The notes: generated by a model from the letters alone, not told the origin. A stretch of DNA of 58,508 nt from Christensenellaceae bacterium (GCA_012518615.1 JAAYRU010000012.1:1-58508), one strand, 5' to 3'; positions 34,391-43,710 are shown, numbered from the stretch's first letter. Numbers and translations: made by a program.

Positions 34391-35413
34391 ATGATAGATT
34401 TACGCAGCGACACCGTAACAAAACCCACACAGGCTATGCGGGAAGCCATGATGACCGCGCCCGTGGGTGATGATGTATATGGGGATGACCCTACTATAAA
34501 CCAGCTTGAAGCGCTTGCCGCAAAGGTTTCAGGTAAGGAAGCGGCTATATTTGTATGCTCGGGCACCATGGGCAACCAAGTGGCTATAATGAGCCATACC
34601 TGCCCGGGGCAGGAGATGATAGCTTCTGTTCACAGCCATGTTATTGTACATGAACAGGGCGGTCATGCGCGTCTGTCCCACCTTTCAGCAGCTCTAGTAA
34701 ATGAGCCTCATGGCGTATCCGCCGAAGCGGTAAAGAGCCTGTTTAGAAATCCGCATGATGTACATGCGCCCATAACAAGCCTTTTGTGCCTAGAAAACGC
34801 ACTGGGCAATGGCACAGTGGTGCCGCTTGAAAAAATTCGCGATGCGGCGGAAGCTGCGCATGAGCTAGGCATGAAGGTGCATATGGACGGCGCGCGGCTG
34901 TTCAACGCCGCGACAACGCTTGGCGTACCCGCTAGCGAAGTAGCAAAAGATGTGGATTCTGTAATGTTTTGTCTGTCCAAAGGTCTGTGCGCGCCTATTG
35001 GCAGTATGCTTTGCGGCACTAAGGAATTTATCTCAAGGGCGCGGCGCAACCGCAAAGTGCTGGGCGGCGGATTGCGTCAGGCAGGCGTGCTTGCCGCTTG
35101 TGGACTACTTGCTATAAATGATATGACTACCCGCCTTGACGAGGACCACCGCAACGCCAAAACGCTTGCCGCCATGCTGGCAGACATACCGGGTATAAAG
35201 GTGGATTTGGATAGTATACAAATTAATATGGTGTTTTTTGAAATTGAAAAGCCCAATTTTAACCATAAAGGCTTTGTGGACTATCTCCACAATAATGGTG
35301 TGCTTGTAAACGGCTTAGCAGGGGGACAATACCGCTTTGTTACGCATAATGATGTAAGTCGAGAACAGGTTATTATAGCTGCGGGATTGGTAAGAGAGTT
35401 TTTTACTGCTTGA
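34391..35413 (+). CDS. ltaE: Low-specificity L-threonine aldolase
   Basis: 340 residues, PLP fold type I. It splits L-threonine (and allo-threonine) into glycine and acetaldehyde. Visible are MIDLRSDTVTKPT at the start, the substrate-binding HSHVIVHEQGG (with the stacking histidine), HMDGARLFNA with the PLP aspartate, and the PLP lysine in CLSKGL. The two minus-strand copies at 37660 and 57230 are distant relatives of this one. AAGGAG precedes the ATG. Confidence 0.9.
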   Translation: MIDLRSDTVTKPTQAMREAMMTAPVGDDVYGDDPTINQLEALAAKVSGKEAAIFVCSGTMGNQVAIMSHTCPGQEMIASVHSHVIVHEQGGHARLSHLSAALVNEPHGVSAEAVKSLFRNPHDVHAPITSLLCLENALGNGTVVPLEKIRDAAEAAHELGMKVHMDGARLFNAATTLGVPASEVAKDVDSVMFCLSKGLCAPIGSMLCGTKEFISRARRNRKVLGGGLRQAGVLAACGLLAINDMTTRLDEDHRNAKTLAAMLADIPGIKVDLDSIQINMVFFEIEKPNFNHKGFVDYLHNNGVLVNGLAGGQYRFVTHNDVSREQVIIAAGLVREFFTA

Positions 35414-35935
35414 TTTATGGTTATTCAAGCGTGGTTACTGAAAATTTTTGTGTTTGATTATAATTATGCTCATGCGTGTATAGGTGTATGTGTTTGATAT
35501 AATACTCTGAAAACAGGTCAGTAACTAAAACATATCTGAACAAGAATTCGCTAAGTTTACTTGATAAATAGGTAAAATGACAGCACAAGCGGAGTTCAAA
35601 GTTGCGAACATTACTTGACAGTACCAAAAGCTAAAAACCTTATTTATCAACAAAAAATGAGAAGCCAGCAAAATACCAACTTCCCAATTTGGTGGAGGTG
35701 AGGGGAGTCGAACCCCTGACCAATGGTAGATTTTCGTTGATAAATCAACACTTTTTTCTTGAATTGGTGTACAAATTGGTGCATGATTTATTTTATGAAT
35801 GGAATTCAATCGGGTTGCAATATTGGTTCTACTTCTAAGCTACAACGGAATCTTTTGTAGATATAGATTCATTTTAAATGAGTTATTCTCGGTAGGTCGA
35901 TTTACTGATAATCGCTATCACTAAGTTTAGCATTG
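35414..35935. other. Non-coding region with attachment-type sequence
   Basis: No credible gene. It holds the tmRNA/tRNA 3'-end fragment at 35690-35722 and a palindrome GTTGAT-aa-ATCAAC (35736-35749) followed by ACTTTTTTC, which could terminate plus-strand transcription. An AT-rich flank with CACCAATT-type short repeats follows. A 94-codon frame through it includes the tRNA-like segment and is not a gene. Confidence 0.5.
35690..35722 (-). other. tmRNA (ssrA) or tRNA 3'-end fragment, candidate att site
   Basis: Read on the minus strand it is a full T-arm (AGGGG-TTCGACT-CCCCT), the 3' half of an acceptor stem (CACCTCC) and CCA. The sequence is closest to the 3' ends of tmRNAs. There is no 5' half, D-arm or tag sequence in either direction, so it is not a working gene. 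Such 3'-end duplicates are what integrative elements leave at one end of their insertion. Confidence 0.6.
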
Positions 35936-37303
35936 TTAATCGGATTCTTTTAATTGATTGACTTTCCAAGAGCCGTAGCGTTTGCCACCTTCACGGGTAA
36001 TGCGTCCATCGTCAGTAAGTTGTTTCATGGCACGCTTTATCGTTGCGATGGAAGAACCCGTTTGTAATGAGATTTCCTCTTGCGTTAGCCTGTTATTCTT
36101 TTCTAAAAGCATCAGAATTTGTTTATATAAAGCGTTTTCCAAAGTATCATCCAAAGTATCATCATGATACTTTGGGACTTTTAAAGATGATTCTTTGGCG
36201 TCTAAACGGGCGTATAGTTTTACAGTCAAATCGTTACCAAGTATCGTGTAATCTGGGTCCGATGTACCTAGTGCACGGCAAGCTTCAATCATTTTTTGGA
36301 TGCCCCGTCCCCAAGCTTCAATATATCCGGCACGATAAAAGGCGTTGGCGATGGAAGGATTATAGGGGACGGATTTGTGCTTTTGCAGTAGCGTGTCTAA
36401 TGTCCAGTCTTTTGGCAGCACACAGCTGTTGCTGATGTACATGGCGTCATCTTCGATGCGAACTTGTATTGGCACGCCATCTGCATAGTTGTTATGCCCT
36501 AAGGCATTATAGATAGCCTCACGAACAGCTTCACGGGGAAAGGGATAGGTTTCTACCCGTAAGTCATGCTGATAGCTGATGGTAGCCTTCAGATACTTTG
36601 TATAAATCAGGTCAATCACTTTGTCCGCAATATAGAATAGGGAGCCTTCCACAGTGTCTTGGTATTGTAGGTCCGCTCCTTCGCCGAACCTGCCAATTTT
36701 AATGTAGCTGCCTGTAGCGATTCGTCCGGGCTTGCGGTGAAAAAGCATCACGGCAGCCCGTTTCAGTTTTTCGTTTACCAATAAATCTAAATGGTCCAGC
36801 AATTCTATGTCGCTGATGTTTAAATCCTCTTTGGTCATACGCCCATTTCGTACGGCTTCACGGCGGAAAATCTCAAAACTTTCCCGGTCAAGATCATTTA
36901 CAGTAATTCCTTCCACCGGTACTGCGTCCCACTTGTAGCCAGTTTTTTCCATTAGGAAGGCTGTCAGGGCATGGCCACTCAGGTGTTGTTTCGTGCTACC
37001 GCTGCGGATATGGTATTCGCCTTGATAATTGACCGGATAGCTACTGGGATTCACATTGATTTCAATGTATTCCTTCCCATCCTTTTGCAACAAGTTTACA
37101 TCGGTAAGAATACCCATGGTGTTTCTTATTTTGTTGGGAATGTCTTCCATTAGCTTTTTGCTGTTGGCGACCCCAACCACCTGCCCATTGTCTTTAATAC
37201 CAATATAGATGCGCCCTCCTTGAGCATTGGCAAAGCCGCATACCCATCTAAGGTACTCGTCCCTCCAGGATTCTTTATATTCAATATTTTGTGTTTCTGC
37301 CAT
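35936..37303 (-). CDS. AlbA_2 (Schlafen-like) / ATP-binding regulator
   Basis: 455 residues. The N-terminal AlbA_2 domain (to about 125) shows EYKESWRDEYLRWVCGFANAQGGRIYIGI. A central HATPase_c_4-type domain (about 195-370) includes PREAVREAIYNALGHNNY and GRGIQKMIEACRA. A C-terminal winged helix (about 400-445, TQEEISLQTGSSIATIKRAMKQL) binds DNA. This is the widespread putative transcriptional regulator annotated as RecG-like or divergent AAA-4; exact role unknown. It has AGGAGA before the ATG. It lies next to the attachment-type fragment and may be cargo of a former element. Confidence 0.85.
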   Translation of the reverse strand: MAETQNIEYKESWRDEYLRWVCGFANAQGGRIYIGIKDNGQVVGVANSKKLMEDIPNKIRNTMGILTDVNLLQKDGKEYIEINVNPSSYPVNYQGEYHIRSGSTKQHLSGHALTAFLMEKTGYKWDAVPVEGITVNDLDRESFEIFRREAVRNGRMTKEDLNISDIELLDHLDLLVNEKLKRAAVMLFHRKPGRIATGSYIKIGRFGEGADLQYQDTVEGSLFYIADKVIDLIYTKYLKATISYQHDLRVETYPFPREAVREAIYNALGHNNYADGVPIQVRIEDDAMYISNSCVLPKDWTLDTLLQKHKSVPYNPSIANAFYRAGYIEAWGRGIQKMIEACRALGTSDPDYTILGNDLTVKLYARLDAKESSLKVPKYHDDTLDDTLENALYKQILMLLEKNNRLTQEEISLQTGSSIATIKRAMKQLTDDGRITREGGKRYGSWKVNQLKESD

Positions 37304-37659
37304 GTTGCTCTCCTAAAACGATGAGAATGATTGTTTTTTGGGCTTTTCATTCCATAAGCTGCATTTACTTTTTGTTTTTTGCGAAAAACCACAAAAACAA
37401 TATCACGACTAAAGACAAGAAAAGTATATCATTCATTCTTTAAAAGTACAATGAATTTAGAGACGTTGTTAAATGATGGCGAATTCTCATTCGTTTAGTT
37501 ATTGGGTTCTATTTAAAACCTAGTCAACAAATTTTGATAGAGCACACTAAAGTTCGCAACTTTATTCAGGGCTATTATGCTAAAGCCACAGGAATTCCGC
37601 TATAATGTATGTTGTCAAGACATTCAAAAGGAGAAGAATGCCAATGGCTTAAAAAGGCG
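37304..37659. other. Non-coding region with a cut-off gene start
   Basis: AT-rich, with a hairpin AAAGTT-cgc-AACTTT near 37550 and a -10 like TATAAT at 37601. AAAAGGAG and an ATG at 37638 on the plus strand follow, but the frame stops after four codons (37638-37652), right against the 3' end of the convergent aldolase gene. It looks like the beginning of a gene whose body was replaced. Confidence 0.35.
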
Positions 37660-38718
37660 CTAACTATTTGGCTTGCCATTATTCAACTGCTCATCAAGTC
37701 TGCTTATAATATCCGCTGCCTCTTTTGCGTCCTCAGCGCTTACTCCGCTATGGAATACTAGGCGCACCATTTCGGTAAGCACCGGGCGGATATGTAAGCC
37801 CTGATTAAGGGCATCGGCGCAAAGTTGCTCAGGGGTGTATCCTGTATTAGCGGTGCTAATCATTACAATGTTGCTGTGTACGGGGGTTTGTACTTGCAGA
37901 TGGCGCAGGTTGCCAAGGCGCTGTAGGAACAGTTGAGCGTGTTGGTTGTCTATTTCTGCGTTTGAAATATTATGTTTAAGCGCATACATGCCGGGCGCCG
38001 CTGCAACGCCTACTTGGCGCATGGTTCCGCCTAATAATTTTCGTGTTTCACGCAAGCGCTTTGAAAACTCAAAATCGCTTACTACTAGTGAGCCTATGGG
38101 CGCGCCTAAGCCCTTGGACAGGCAGAACATAATGCTGTCTGCATTTTTGCATAGACGGCTTACCGGGGTGCCGGTATAAGCCTGCGCATTAAAAATTCTA
38201 GCGCCGTCCAAATGCACAGGCACATTATACTCGTGCGCTGTATCGCAGAGCTTATCCGTTTCATCAGCATTAAGGCACAGACCGCCCCTAAAATTATGAG
38301 AGTTTTCAAGCAGCAATAAGGCGGGCTTGTGTTCCAAAATAAGCTTTTTTATACTGCCTAGACAGGGTGTGCCATGCTCTGTTACATCGTAAGATATAGG
38401 CACAAGCTGCCCAAATCGAGGGGAGAAAGCCGTCTTCTCTGACTTTACAATGTGCAGCAGCGGCTCCATCAATACCTTTTGCCCGGGCTCTGCCCATGTA
38501 AGCAGGGCTGATGTATTAGCCAAGGTACCTGTTGGAAAAAATACAGCCGCTTCCTTGCCGAACAATTCCGCCGCATAATCTTCCAATGCGTTGACGGTTG
38601 CGTCTTCCCCTCTGCCTATGGCGTTTGCCCTGCCGTCATCACCAAGCGGCGCAGACATAATAGTGTTGAGCATTTGAGTGCTTGGCAGGGTTACTGTATC
38701 GCTTCTTAAATCAATCAT
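37660..38718 (-). CDS. ltaE: Threonine-aldolase-like PLP enzyme, copy 1
   Basis: 352 residues. PLP type I aldolase of the threonine aldolase / beta-eliminating lyase family: MIDLRSDTVTLPS start, FFPTGTLANTSALLTW, VHLDGARIFNAQAY with the PLP aspartate, and the PLP lysine in CLSKGLGAPIGS. It differs from the copy at 57230 by only about two dozen residues over 345 aligned by eye. It is therefore a recent duplicate with possibly special substrate use (the GRANAIGRGEDATVNALEDY insert is absent from the 34391 enzyme). TAGGAG precedes the ATG. It follows the citrate lyase terminator. Confidence 0.88.
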   Translation of the reverse strand: MIDLRSDTVTLPSTQMLNTIMSAPLGDDGRANAIGRGEDATVNALEDYAAELFGKEAAVFFPTGTLANTSALLTWAEPGQKVLMEPLLHIVKSEKTAFSPRFGQLVPISYDVTEHGTPCLGSIKKLILEHKPALLLLENSHNFRGGLCLNADETDKLCDTAHEYNVPVHLDGARIFNAQAYTGTPVSRLCKNADSIMFCLSKGLGAPIGSLVVSDFEFSKRLRETRKLLGGTMRQVGVAAAPGMYALKHNISNAEIDNQHAQLFLQRLGNLRHLQVQTPVHSNIVMISTANTGYTPEQLCADALNQGLHIRPVLTEMVRLVFHSGVSAEDAKEAADIISRLDEQLNNGKPNS

Positions 38719-38745
38719 TTTTATTTCTCCTATTGTTTAAATTAA

Positions 38746-38769
38746 GAGCCCGACCATATGACCGGGCTC
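38746..38769 (-). terminator. Terminator of the citrate lyase operon
   Basis: Minus-strand hairpin GAGCCCGGtcatatggtCGGGCTC (7-bp GC stem, extended across CATATG), followed by TTAATTTAAA. It is 22 bases after the citF stop and upstream of the aldolase copy 1 gene. Confidence 0.65.
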
Positions 38770-38791
38770 CCCAAAAATATTTTATAGTTAC

Positions 38792-40354
38792 TTAGTCTTC
38801 AGAAATGCTGAAAGGTTTTACCTGACGCACTACGTCCATTACTGTACCATCGCGCGCCTCCACAATAGCCACAACGCGATCTTCAAACTGGATATCATCA
38901 GGCTGACCTACAATGCTATAAGCCTTATCACGTAGAGTATGGATATCAACATGTTCAATACCAGCAGCGTTCAGGTGTTTAATCAAATCCTGGCGCAAGG
39001 GATTCACAGCGATTCCGTGATCCGTTACCAGCACATCAATGGAATCGCCTGCTGTTGTTACAGTTACTACACGGTCACATACTGTTGGAATTCTACCTCT
39101 AACCAGTGGTGTTACAATAATGCAGCATTTGGCGCAGGCGGCAGTATCTGGGTGTCCACCGGCGGCGCCCCGCAAAACCCCATCAGAACCAGTTAGAACG
39201 TTCACATTAAAGTCAGTATCAATTTCTAGTGCTGATAGAATAACAAAGTCAAGTTTGTTAATAAACGCTCCTTTATTAAAAGGATTGGCATACTCCGATA
39301 CGCTGATGTCAAAGTGCCTTGGGTCTGTTCCTAAAGATTCTATAGCGCCGAGGTCAAAATCCTGAACATCTGCGATACAGCCAACTAAACCTTCCTTCAT
39401 CAAATTTACCATATGTGTAGAAACACCGCCAACAATCCAGCCTATCTTGATACCAAGCTCCTTGAGGTGTTCACGCAGGAAAATAGTCGTTGCAATAGAA
39501 GGACCACCAACGCCCGTTTGGAAAGAGAATCCGTCTACAAAGTAAGGCAATGCTCTCATTACCCGTACACAATCTTCCGCAATCATCAAATCCTTTGGGT
39601 TTGTAGTCATACGGGCAGCAGCGCTGGCAATTTTTTTGGGATTGCCAATCTCATTTACCTCTACCACATAATCAACATAGATGCCTTCAATGTGAGATGG
39701 TTTATTAGGAAATGGAACCAAGGTATCTGTAATTACAACAACCTGATCAGCATACATGACATCAATTTCCGCATAGGACAAACTACCGCAGTTGCTTTTT
39801 CCGCCTTTACCAGAAGCATTGCCATATGCATCGCAGCTTGGTGCGCCAACAAACGCAACATCGATGTGAATTTTGCCCTGTTCAATGGCACGGATTCGTC
39901 CGCCATGCGTTCGCAGAATTGCGATATCCTTAAGTTTTCCGTGCGACACAGCTTCACCAATGCGGTCTCTTATGCCGCTTGTTGTAAGACCGGTCACCAC
40001 TCCTGTTTCTATGCAATCCGCCACAATAGGCGCCGCACTTCCGATTGATGAACAGGCTAGCTTCATGTCACGGAAGCCTAGCCGAACAATTTCCCGCATA
40101 ACGGTTTCCACAATATAGTCACCATCGCGGAAGTGGTGATGAAACGATAGTGTCATACCGTCTTTTAGACCACAGGCTCGAATAGCTTCTTCTATGCTAT
40201 TGAGCACTTTTTCTTCACTTCCCTGGTCTGCAACCTTTATCTTTGGACCGACCTTCTGAAACTCCGTACCGTTGTATGCATCCTTGCCTTGATATGGTTG
40301 CCATCCCTGTTCTATCAGTTCCCGGGGAATTTCCCGACCAACACTGTTTTTCAT
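38792..40354 (-). CDS. citF: Citrate lyase alpha subunit (citrate:ACP transferase)
   Basis: 520 residues, normal for CitF (about 510). It exchanges acetyl on the carrier protein for citrate (or a close analogue). The opening NSVGREIPRELIEQGW and the glycine-rich CoA-transferase-type block SFQTGVGGPSIATTIFLREHL are characteristic; KIGWIVGGVSTHMVNLMKEG follows. It is the last gene of the Tct/Cit operon, one base after citE. No citC, citX or citG follows, so activation of the complex must depend on genes elsewhere. Confidence 0.93.
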   Translation of the reverse strand: MKNSVGREIPRELIEQGWQPYQGKDAYNGTEFQKVGPKIKVADQGSEEKVLNSIEEAIRACGLKDGMTLSFHHHFRDGDYIVETVMREIVRLGFRDMKLACSSIGSAAPIVADCIETGVVTGLTTSGIRDRIGEAVSHGKLKDIAILRTHGGRIRAIEQGKIHIDVAFVGAPSCDAYGNASGKGGKSNCGSLSYAEIDVMYADQVVVITDTLVPFPNKPSHIEGIYVDYVVEVNEIGNPKKIASAAARMTTNPKDLMIAEDCVRVMRALPYFVDGFSFQTGVGGPSIATTIFLREHLKELGIKIGWIVGGVSTHMVNLMKEGLVGCIADVQDFDLGAIESLGTDPRHFDISVSEYANPFNKGAFINKLDFVILSALEIDTDFNVNVLTGSDGVLRGAAGGHPDTAACAKCCIIVTPLVRGRIPTVCDRVVTVTTAGDSIDVLVTDHGIAVNPLRQDLIKHLNAAGIEHVDIHTLRDKAYSIVGQPDDIQFEDRVVAIVEARDGTVMDVVRQVKPFSISED

Positions 40355-40355
40355 G

Positions 40356-41261
40356 CTATAAATCCCCCTTATAAAGACCAGAAGCCTTGGCTAGAGCGAT
40401 GGTTCGTTCCGCTCCTTCCATAAAGGCGATATCCAACATCTTTCCATCCATTTGGAAGATGCCTATTCCCTTTTCCGCATTTTCGCGGATAGCAATCATG
40501 ACACGCTCTGCTTCTTGAATTTCCTCTTGACTAGGCGCAAACACCTTGTGGACAATTTTGATTTGTCTTGGGTTTACGATGGACTTGCCGTCAAAACCCA
40601 TATGCTTTATAAGTTGAGTCTCTTTTTCAAAGCCCTCCAAATCATCAAGGTCTGTGTAAACCGTATCAAAACACTGTACGCCCGCTGCTCTGGCTGACAG
40701 AACCATCAATCCCCTAGCAGTGAACATATCCACGCCACCGCCTTTCCCGGTTGTGCGCATACAACGTCGGAAGTCTCCTCCCGACAATGCGATACCAAAC
40801 ATTCTTGGAGAAGCTTTGCTAATCTCTAAAGCGTTTAGAACAGCAAGCGGGCTTTCCAATGCAGCCATCAACAGAACCGAGCCAATGGGGCGTCCAAACT
40901 CTTCCTCAGCAGCCGCTACTGCTGTTTCTACAGTATGCACATCCTGCGCGGATTCGCATTTGGCTATTCGAATACCATCTATTCCAGCTGCGACCGAAAC
41001 CCGAATATCTTCCTGCCAATGCGGAGTATCTAGTGCGTTAATGCGAACCAACCGCTCAACGCCATGGTAGTCAATATTTTTGATGGCGTGGTATAGGGAA
41101 AAACGGGCGGAATCTTTTTGATTCTCAGCCACTGCGTCCTCTAGGTCAAAAATAAGGCTATCCGGCGCAAAGAGATATGAATCGCGAATTAGGTTTGGGC
41201 GTTGCGCGCTGAGAAACATCATGCTTCTGCGCAGTCGGTTTTTGCGGTCAGTTGAAATCAC
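40356..41261 (-). CDS. citE: Citrate lyase beta subunit (citryl-ACP lyase)
   Basis: 301 residues, HpcH/HpaI aldolase TIM barrel of normal CitE length. Visible: LRRSMMFLSAQRPNLIRDS start, LIFDLEDAVAENQKDSAR with metal-binding acid residues, VRINALDTPHW and LMAALESPLAVLNALEI (metal glutamate). It splits citryl-ACP (or citramalyl-ACP) into acetyl-ACP and oxaloacetate (or pyruvate). The start overlaps citD by four bases. Confidence 0.92.
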   Translation of the reverse strand: MISTDRKNRLRRSMMFLSAQRPNLIRDSYLFAPDSLIFDLEDAVAENQKDSARFSLYHAIKNIDYHGVERLVRINALDTPHWQEDIRVSVAAGIDGIRIAKCESAQDVHTVETAVAAAEEEFGRPIGSVLLMAALESPLAVLNALEISKASPRMFGIALSGGDFRRCMRTTGKGGGVDMFTARGLMVLSARAAGVQCFDTVYTDLDDLEGFEKETQLIKHMGFDGKSIVNPRQIKIVHKVFAPSQEEIQEAERVMIAIRENAEKGIGIFQMDGKMLDIAFMEGAERTIALAKASGLYKGDL

Positions 41262-41557
41262 ACATTATCCCTCCCCCATGGTATGTTTTCAGTAATACCG
41301 ACTGAACGATATACCGCACTCTCCAATCGTGCCTTGAGCGTACAGTCTAACGCTCCCTGGTCAACAATGGTAACTTTCGCGTCTATTACGCCTAGGCGTT
41401 CCATTGTTTCTAAGGCGGTTTGCTTGATAGCTCGTCCAAACTGTCGAATGACCGGACTGGTGATTGACAATTGGATACCTTGTTCAGCAGGTTCTACTGT
41501 AACCATGACATCGCTGGATTCCAGCGTGCCAGCCATGGCTTTATGCTCTATTCTCAT
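41258..41557 (-). CDS. citD: Citrate lyase acyl carrier protein (gamma subunit)
   Basis: 99 residues, standard CitD length. The phosphoribosyl-dephospho-CoA attachment serine lies in AGTLESSDVMV at S14 or S15. It carries the acetyl thioester used by CitF and CitE. It starts 35 bases after tctA. Attachment of its prosthetic group normally needs CitG and CitX, not seen in this window. Confidence 0.92.
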   Translation of the reverse strand: MRIEHKAMAGTLESSDVMVTVEPAEQGIQLSITSPVIRQFGRAIKQTALETMERLGVIDAKVTIVDQGALDCTLKARLESAVYRSVGITENIPWGRDNV

Positions 41558-41592
41558 AGCAACTCACTCCCCTTACTATTATTTGCTATATG

Positions 41593-43101
41593 CTATGGTT
41601 GTTGAGTCTTCTGTTTTTTCGCATTAGAGCGTTTCCTGAGCATAGAGAACACCTGGAATACAGTGACCAATGCAAACAGTACAACAATACCCGTAAATAT
41701 AGGTCTTTGGAAGAAGCTTCCTACATTGCCGTACATAAGTAAGCTACGCCGGAAGTAGTATTCCATATCTCCGCCCAGCACCATACCTAGTATGAGCGCT
41801 GAAATGTTAAAGCCGTATTTCTTAAAGAAATAGCCAAATGCTCCTGCTATAAACATGACTGTCAAATCAAACATATTGGATTGGTAGGCATAGGTACCGG
41901 TTAGCGCCAATACAAAGATTAAACTGCCAAGGATATAGTAAGGTACCTTTAGCACCTGAGCAAACACTTTTGCAACGTAGATGGAAACAACAACCATGAC
42001 AATATTTGCCAGTATCATGGACATAAATGTAGCCGAGAGATACTCCGGCTGCGACCGCAAGAGCAGCGGTCCCATCTGAACACCATGAATGGACAGCGCA
42101 GTAAGCATCATAGCCGCGGCATTGCTGCCGGGTATGCCCATGGAGAGCAGTGGTACCATAGCTCCGCCGGTTGCAGCATTATTTGCCGTTTCAGAGGCGA
42201 CGATACCATGCGGGTTTCCCTGTCCCATGGTTTCAGGCGACTTGTTTAACTTGGATTCAACTGAGTAAGACATGAAAGACGCAATTGTTGCACCCGCGCC
42301 GGGAATAATACCTACAACAGTTCCTATTACAGCGGAGCGAAGGGCAGTCCATTTTGTTTTCATGAAATCAGCAATACCCGTTACTTTAAATTTTCCCTCG
42401 ACGGCATCCTTGGTCATGTCCTTGGTGTCTTCAGGGTTACGAATATTGTCCAAAATCTCCACCACCGCGAACATACCAATCATGAACGGTAGCGATTCAA
42501 TTCCATCCAATAATTTTACCGTGCCAAAGGTAAAGCGTGCCACAGATGAAAACCTATCCTGACCAATGGTCGCAATCCATATTCCGATAAGCGCCGATAC
42601 AAAGGTATTCAAAGGACGATCCGAATCTACAAAAGACAAGATTCCAATTCCCAGCGCGCAAACCGCAAACTGCTCGGGAGAGCTAAAACGAAGGGCAAGC
42701 TTCATCAGCGGTTGTGTTAGCATGAACATAACTACTGCTGAGAAAAGCCCGCCGAAGCCGGACGCTAACAATGCCAATGTAAGCGCTTTGCCCGCTTCGC
42801 CTCGTTTTGCCATGGGATAGCCGTCCAGCGTAGTAGGCGCGCTCGAAGGAGTACCGGGTATTTTAAACAATATTGCCGTAATCGAGCCGCCTGTTATGGA
42901 AGCACAGTATACTGCAGCCAAGAAAGAGATTGCGACGACCGGGTTCATAGAGTAAGTAAAACTAATACAAAGCACAATAGACATCGTGGCGCTCACTCCA
43001 GGTAGTGCGCCAAAGACAACGCCGAGGAGAACACCCATGGCAATTACTAAAAGGACTTCCAGCTGGAAAACCACCTGAATACCAGTCATTAACAGTTCCA
43101 T
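41593..43101 (-). CDS. tctA: Tripartite tricarboxylate transporter, large permease TctA
   Basis: 502 residues, about 12 membrane helices. The family signatures GVLLGVVFGALPGVSATMSIVL and AAVYCASITGGSITAILFKIPGTPSSAPTTLDGYPMA-type blocks are at residues 20-95, and the second glycine-rich repeat GIIPGAGATIASFMSY near 266-281. It forms the proton- or sodium-driven channel for the acid delivered by TctC. Confidence 0.93.
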   Translation of the reverse strand: MELLMTGIQVVFQLEVLLVIAMGVLLGVVFGALPGVSATMSIVLCISFTYSMNPVVAISFLAAVYCASITGGSITAILFKIPGTPSSAPTTLDGYPMAKRGEAGKALTLALLASGFGGLFSAVVMFMLTQPLMKLALRFSSPEQFAVCALGIGILSFVDSDRPLNTFVSALIGIWIATIGQDRFSSVARFTFGTVKLLDGIESLPFMIGMFAVVEILDNIRNPEDTKDMTKDAVEGKFKVTGIADFMKTKWTALRSAVIGTVVGIIPGAGATIASFMSYSVESKLNKSPETMGQGNPHGIVASETANNAATGGAMVPLLSMGIPGSNAAAMMLTALSIHGVQMGPLLLRSQPEYLSATFMSMILANIVMVVVSIYVAKVFAQVLKVPYYILGSLIFVLALTGTYAYQSNMFDLTVMFIAGAFGYFFKKYGFNISALILGMVLGGDMEYYFRRSLLMYGNVGSFFQRPIFTGIVVLFALVTVFQVFSMLRKRSNAKKQKTQQP

Positions 43102-43133
43102 TAATATACCCTCACTTTCTACTTGGCATCAGG

Positions 43134-43628
43134 CTAAATTAGGTATTCCAGCCAGATGCTGATTTTCTCAAGAAAGCCTATACCGCGCGGCGGATGGACA
43201 TCTAAGCCCCAAACGAATACAGCCCATACCGCAATTGTTATTCCAATACTGGATAGGGCAATAACCGACACTTTTCTAGCGCCAATAAGCCAAGCCATGC
43301 CTGCAAAAAATATTACCGTTGACAGTGCATAGCCACCATAGGGCAACGCGATGATATAAAGCAAAAGCCATCCCAAAGCGAGCAACAGCTTCTGTACCCC
43401 AGGATCATTGAGTTTAAAAATTCCAAAACTGAACTTGCGCTCTTCTTTGGGAAGCGCTTTCCAGATTTGTGCGATTTTCACACATATAAGCACAATGACT
43501 GCACAAATCATTATCAGAGGCCAGTAACGGGCACCGCTATGCTCATCGACAATTTTAATATCAAAGGAGTAAGCGCCCATCACCACAAAGAATAGCAGCA
43601 GCAACACATTGAACAATAGTTCGCCCAT
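43134..43628 (-). CDS. tctB: Tripartite tricarboxylate transporter, small permease TctB
   Basis: 164 residues with four membrane helices, as expected for TctB. It starts with LLFNVLLLLFFVVMGAYSFD. TctB is poorly conserved and is placed mainly by its size, topology and position between tctC and tctA (32 bases from tctA). Confidence 0.85.
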   Translation of the reverse strand: MGELLFNVLLLLFFVVMGAYSFDIKIVDEHSGARYWPLIMICAVIVLICVKIAQIWKALPKEERKFSFGIFKLNDPGVQKLLLALGWLLLYIIALPYGGYALSTVIFFAGMAWLIGARKVSVIALSSIGITIAVWAVFVWGLDVHPPRGIGFLEKISIWLEYLI

Positions 43629-43669
43629 AGTTAGTCTCCCTTCTAATTTTTACTAAAGCAAATTGTATA

Positions 43670-43690
43670 CTGCCGGAATAAATCCGGCAG
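43670..43690 (-). terminator. Hairpin between tctC and tctB
   Basis: CTGCCGGA / TCCGGCAG (8-bp perfect stem, five-base loop) 20 bases after the tctC stop, with only a weak T-run. Probably limits read-through into the permeases or protects the tctC message. Confidence 0.5.
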
Positions 43691-43710
43691 GGATATAACC
43701 GTTGGTTGTA

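Noticed and set aside
35690-35722. A complete tRNA or tmRNA gene
   Set aside because: Only the 3' end is present; no matching 5' acceptor strand, D-arm, anticodon or tag sequence was found within about 400 bases on either side.
35525-35809. 94-codon minus-strand frame near the tRNA-like fragment
   Set aside because: It reads straight through the T-arm and acceptor segment and has no ribosome binding site or known domain.
39413-40048. 211-codon plus-strand frame inside citF
   Set aside because: Antisense shadow of a strongly conserved gene; no ribosome binding site.
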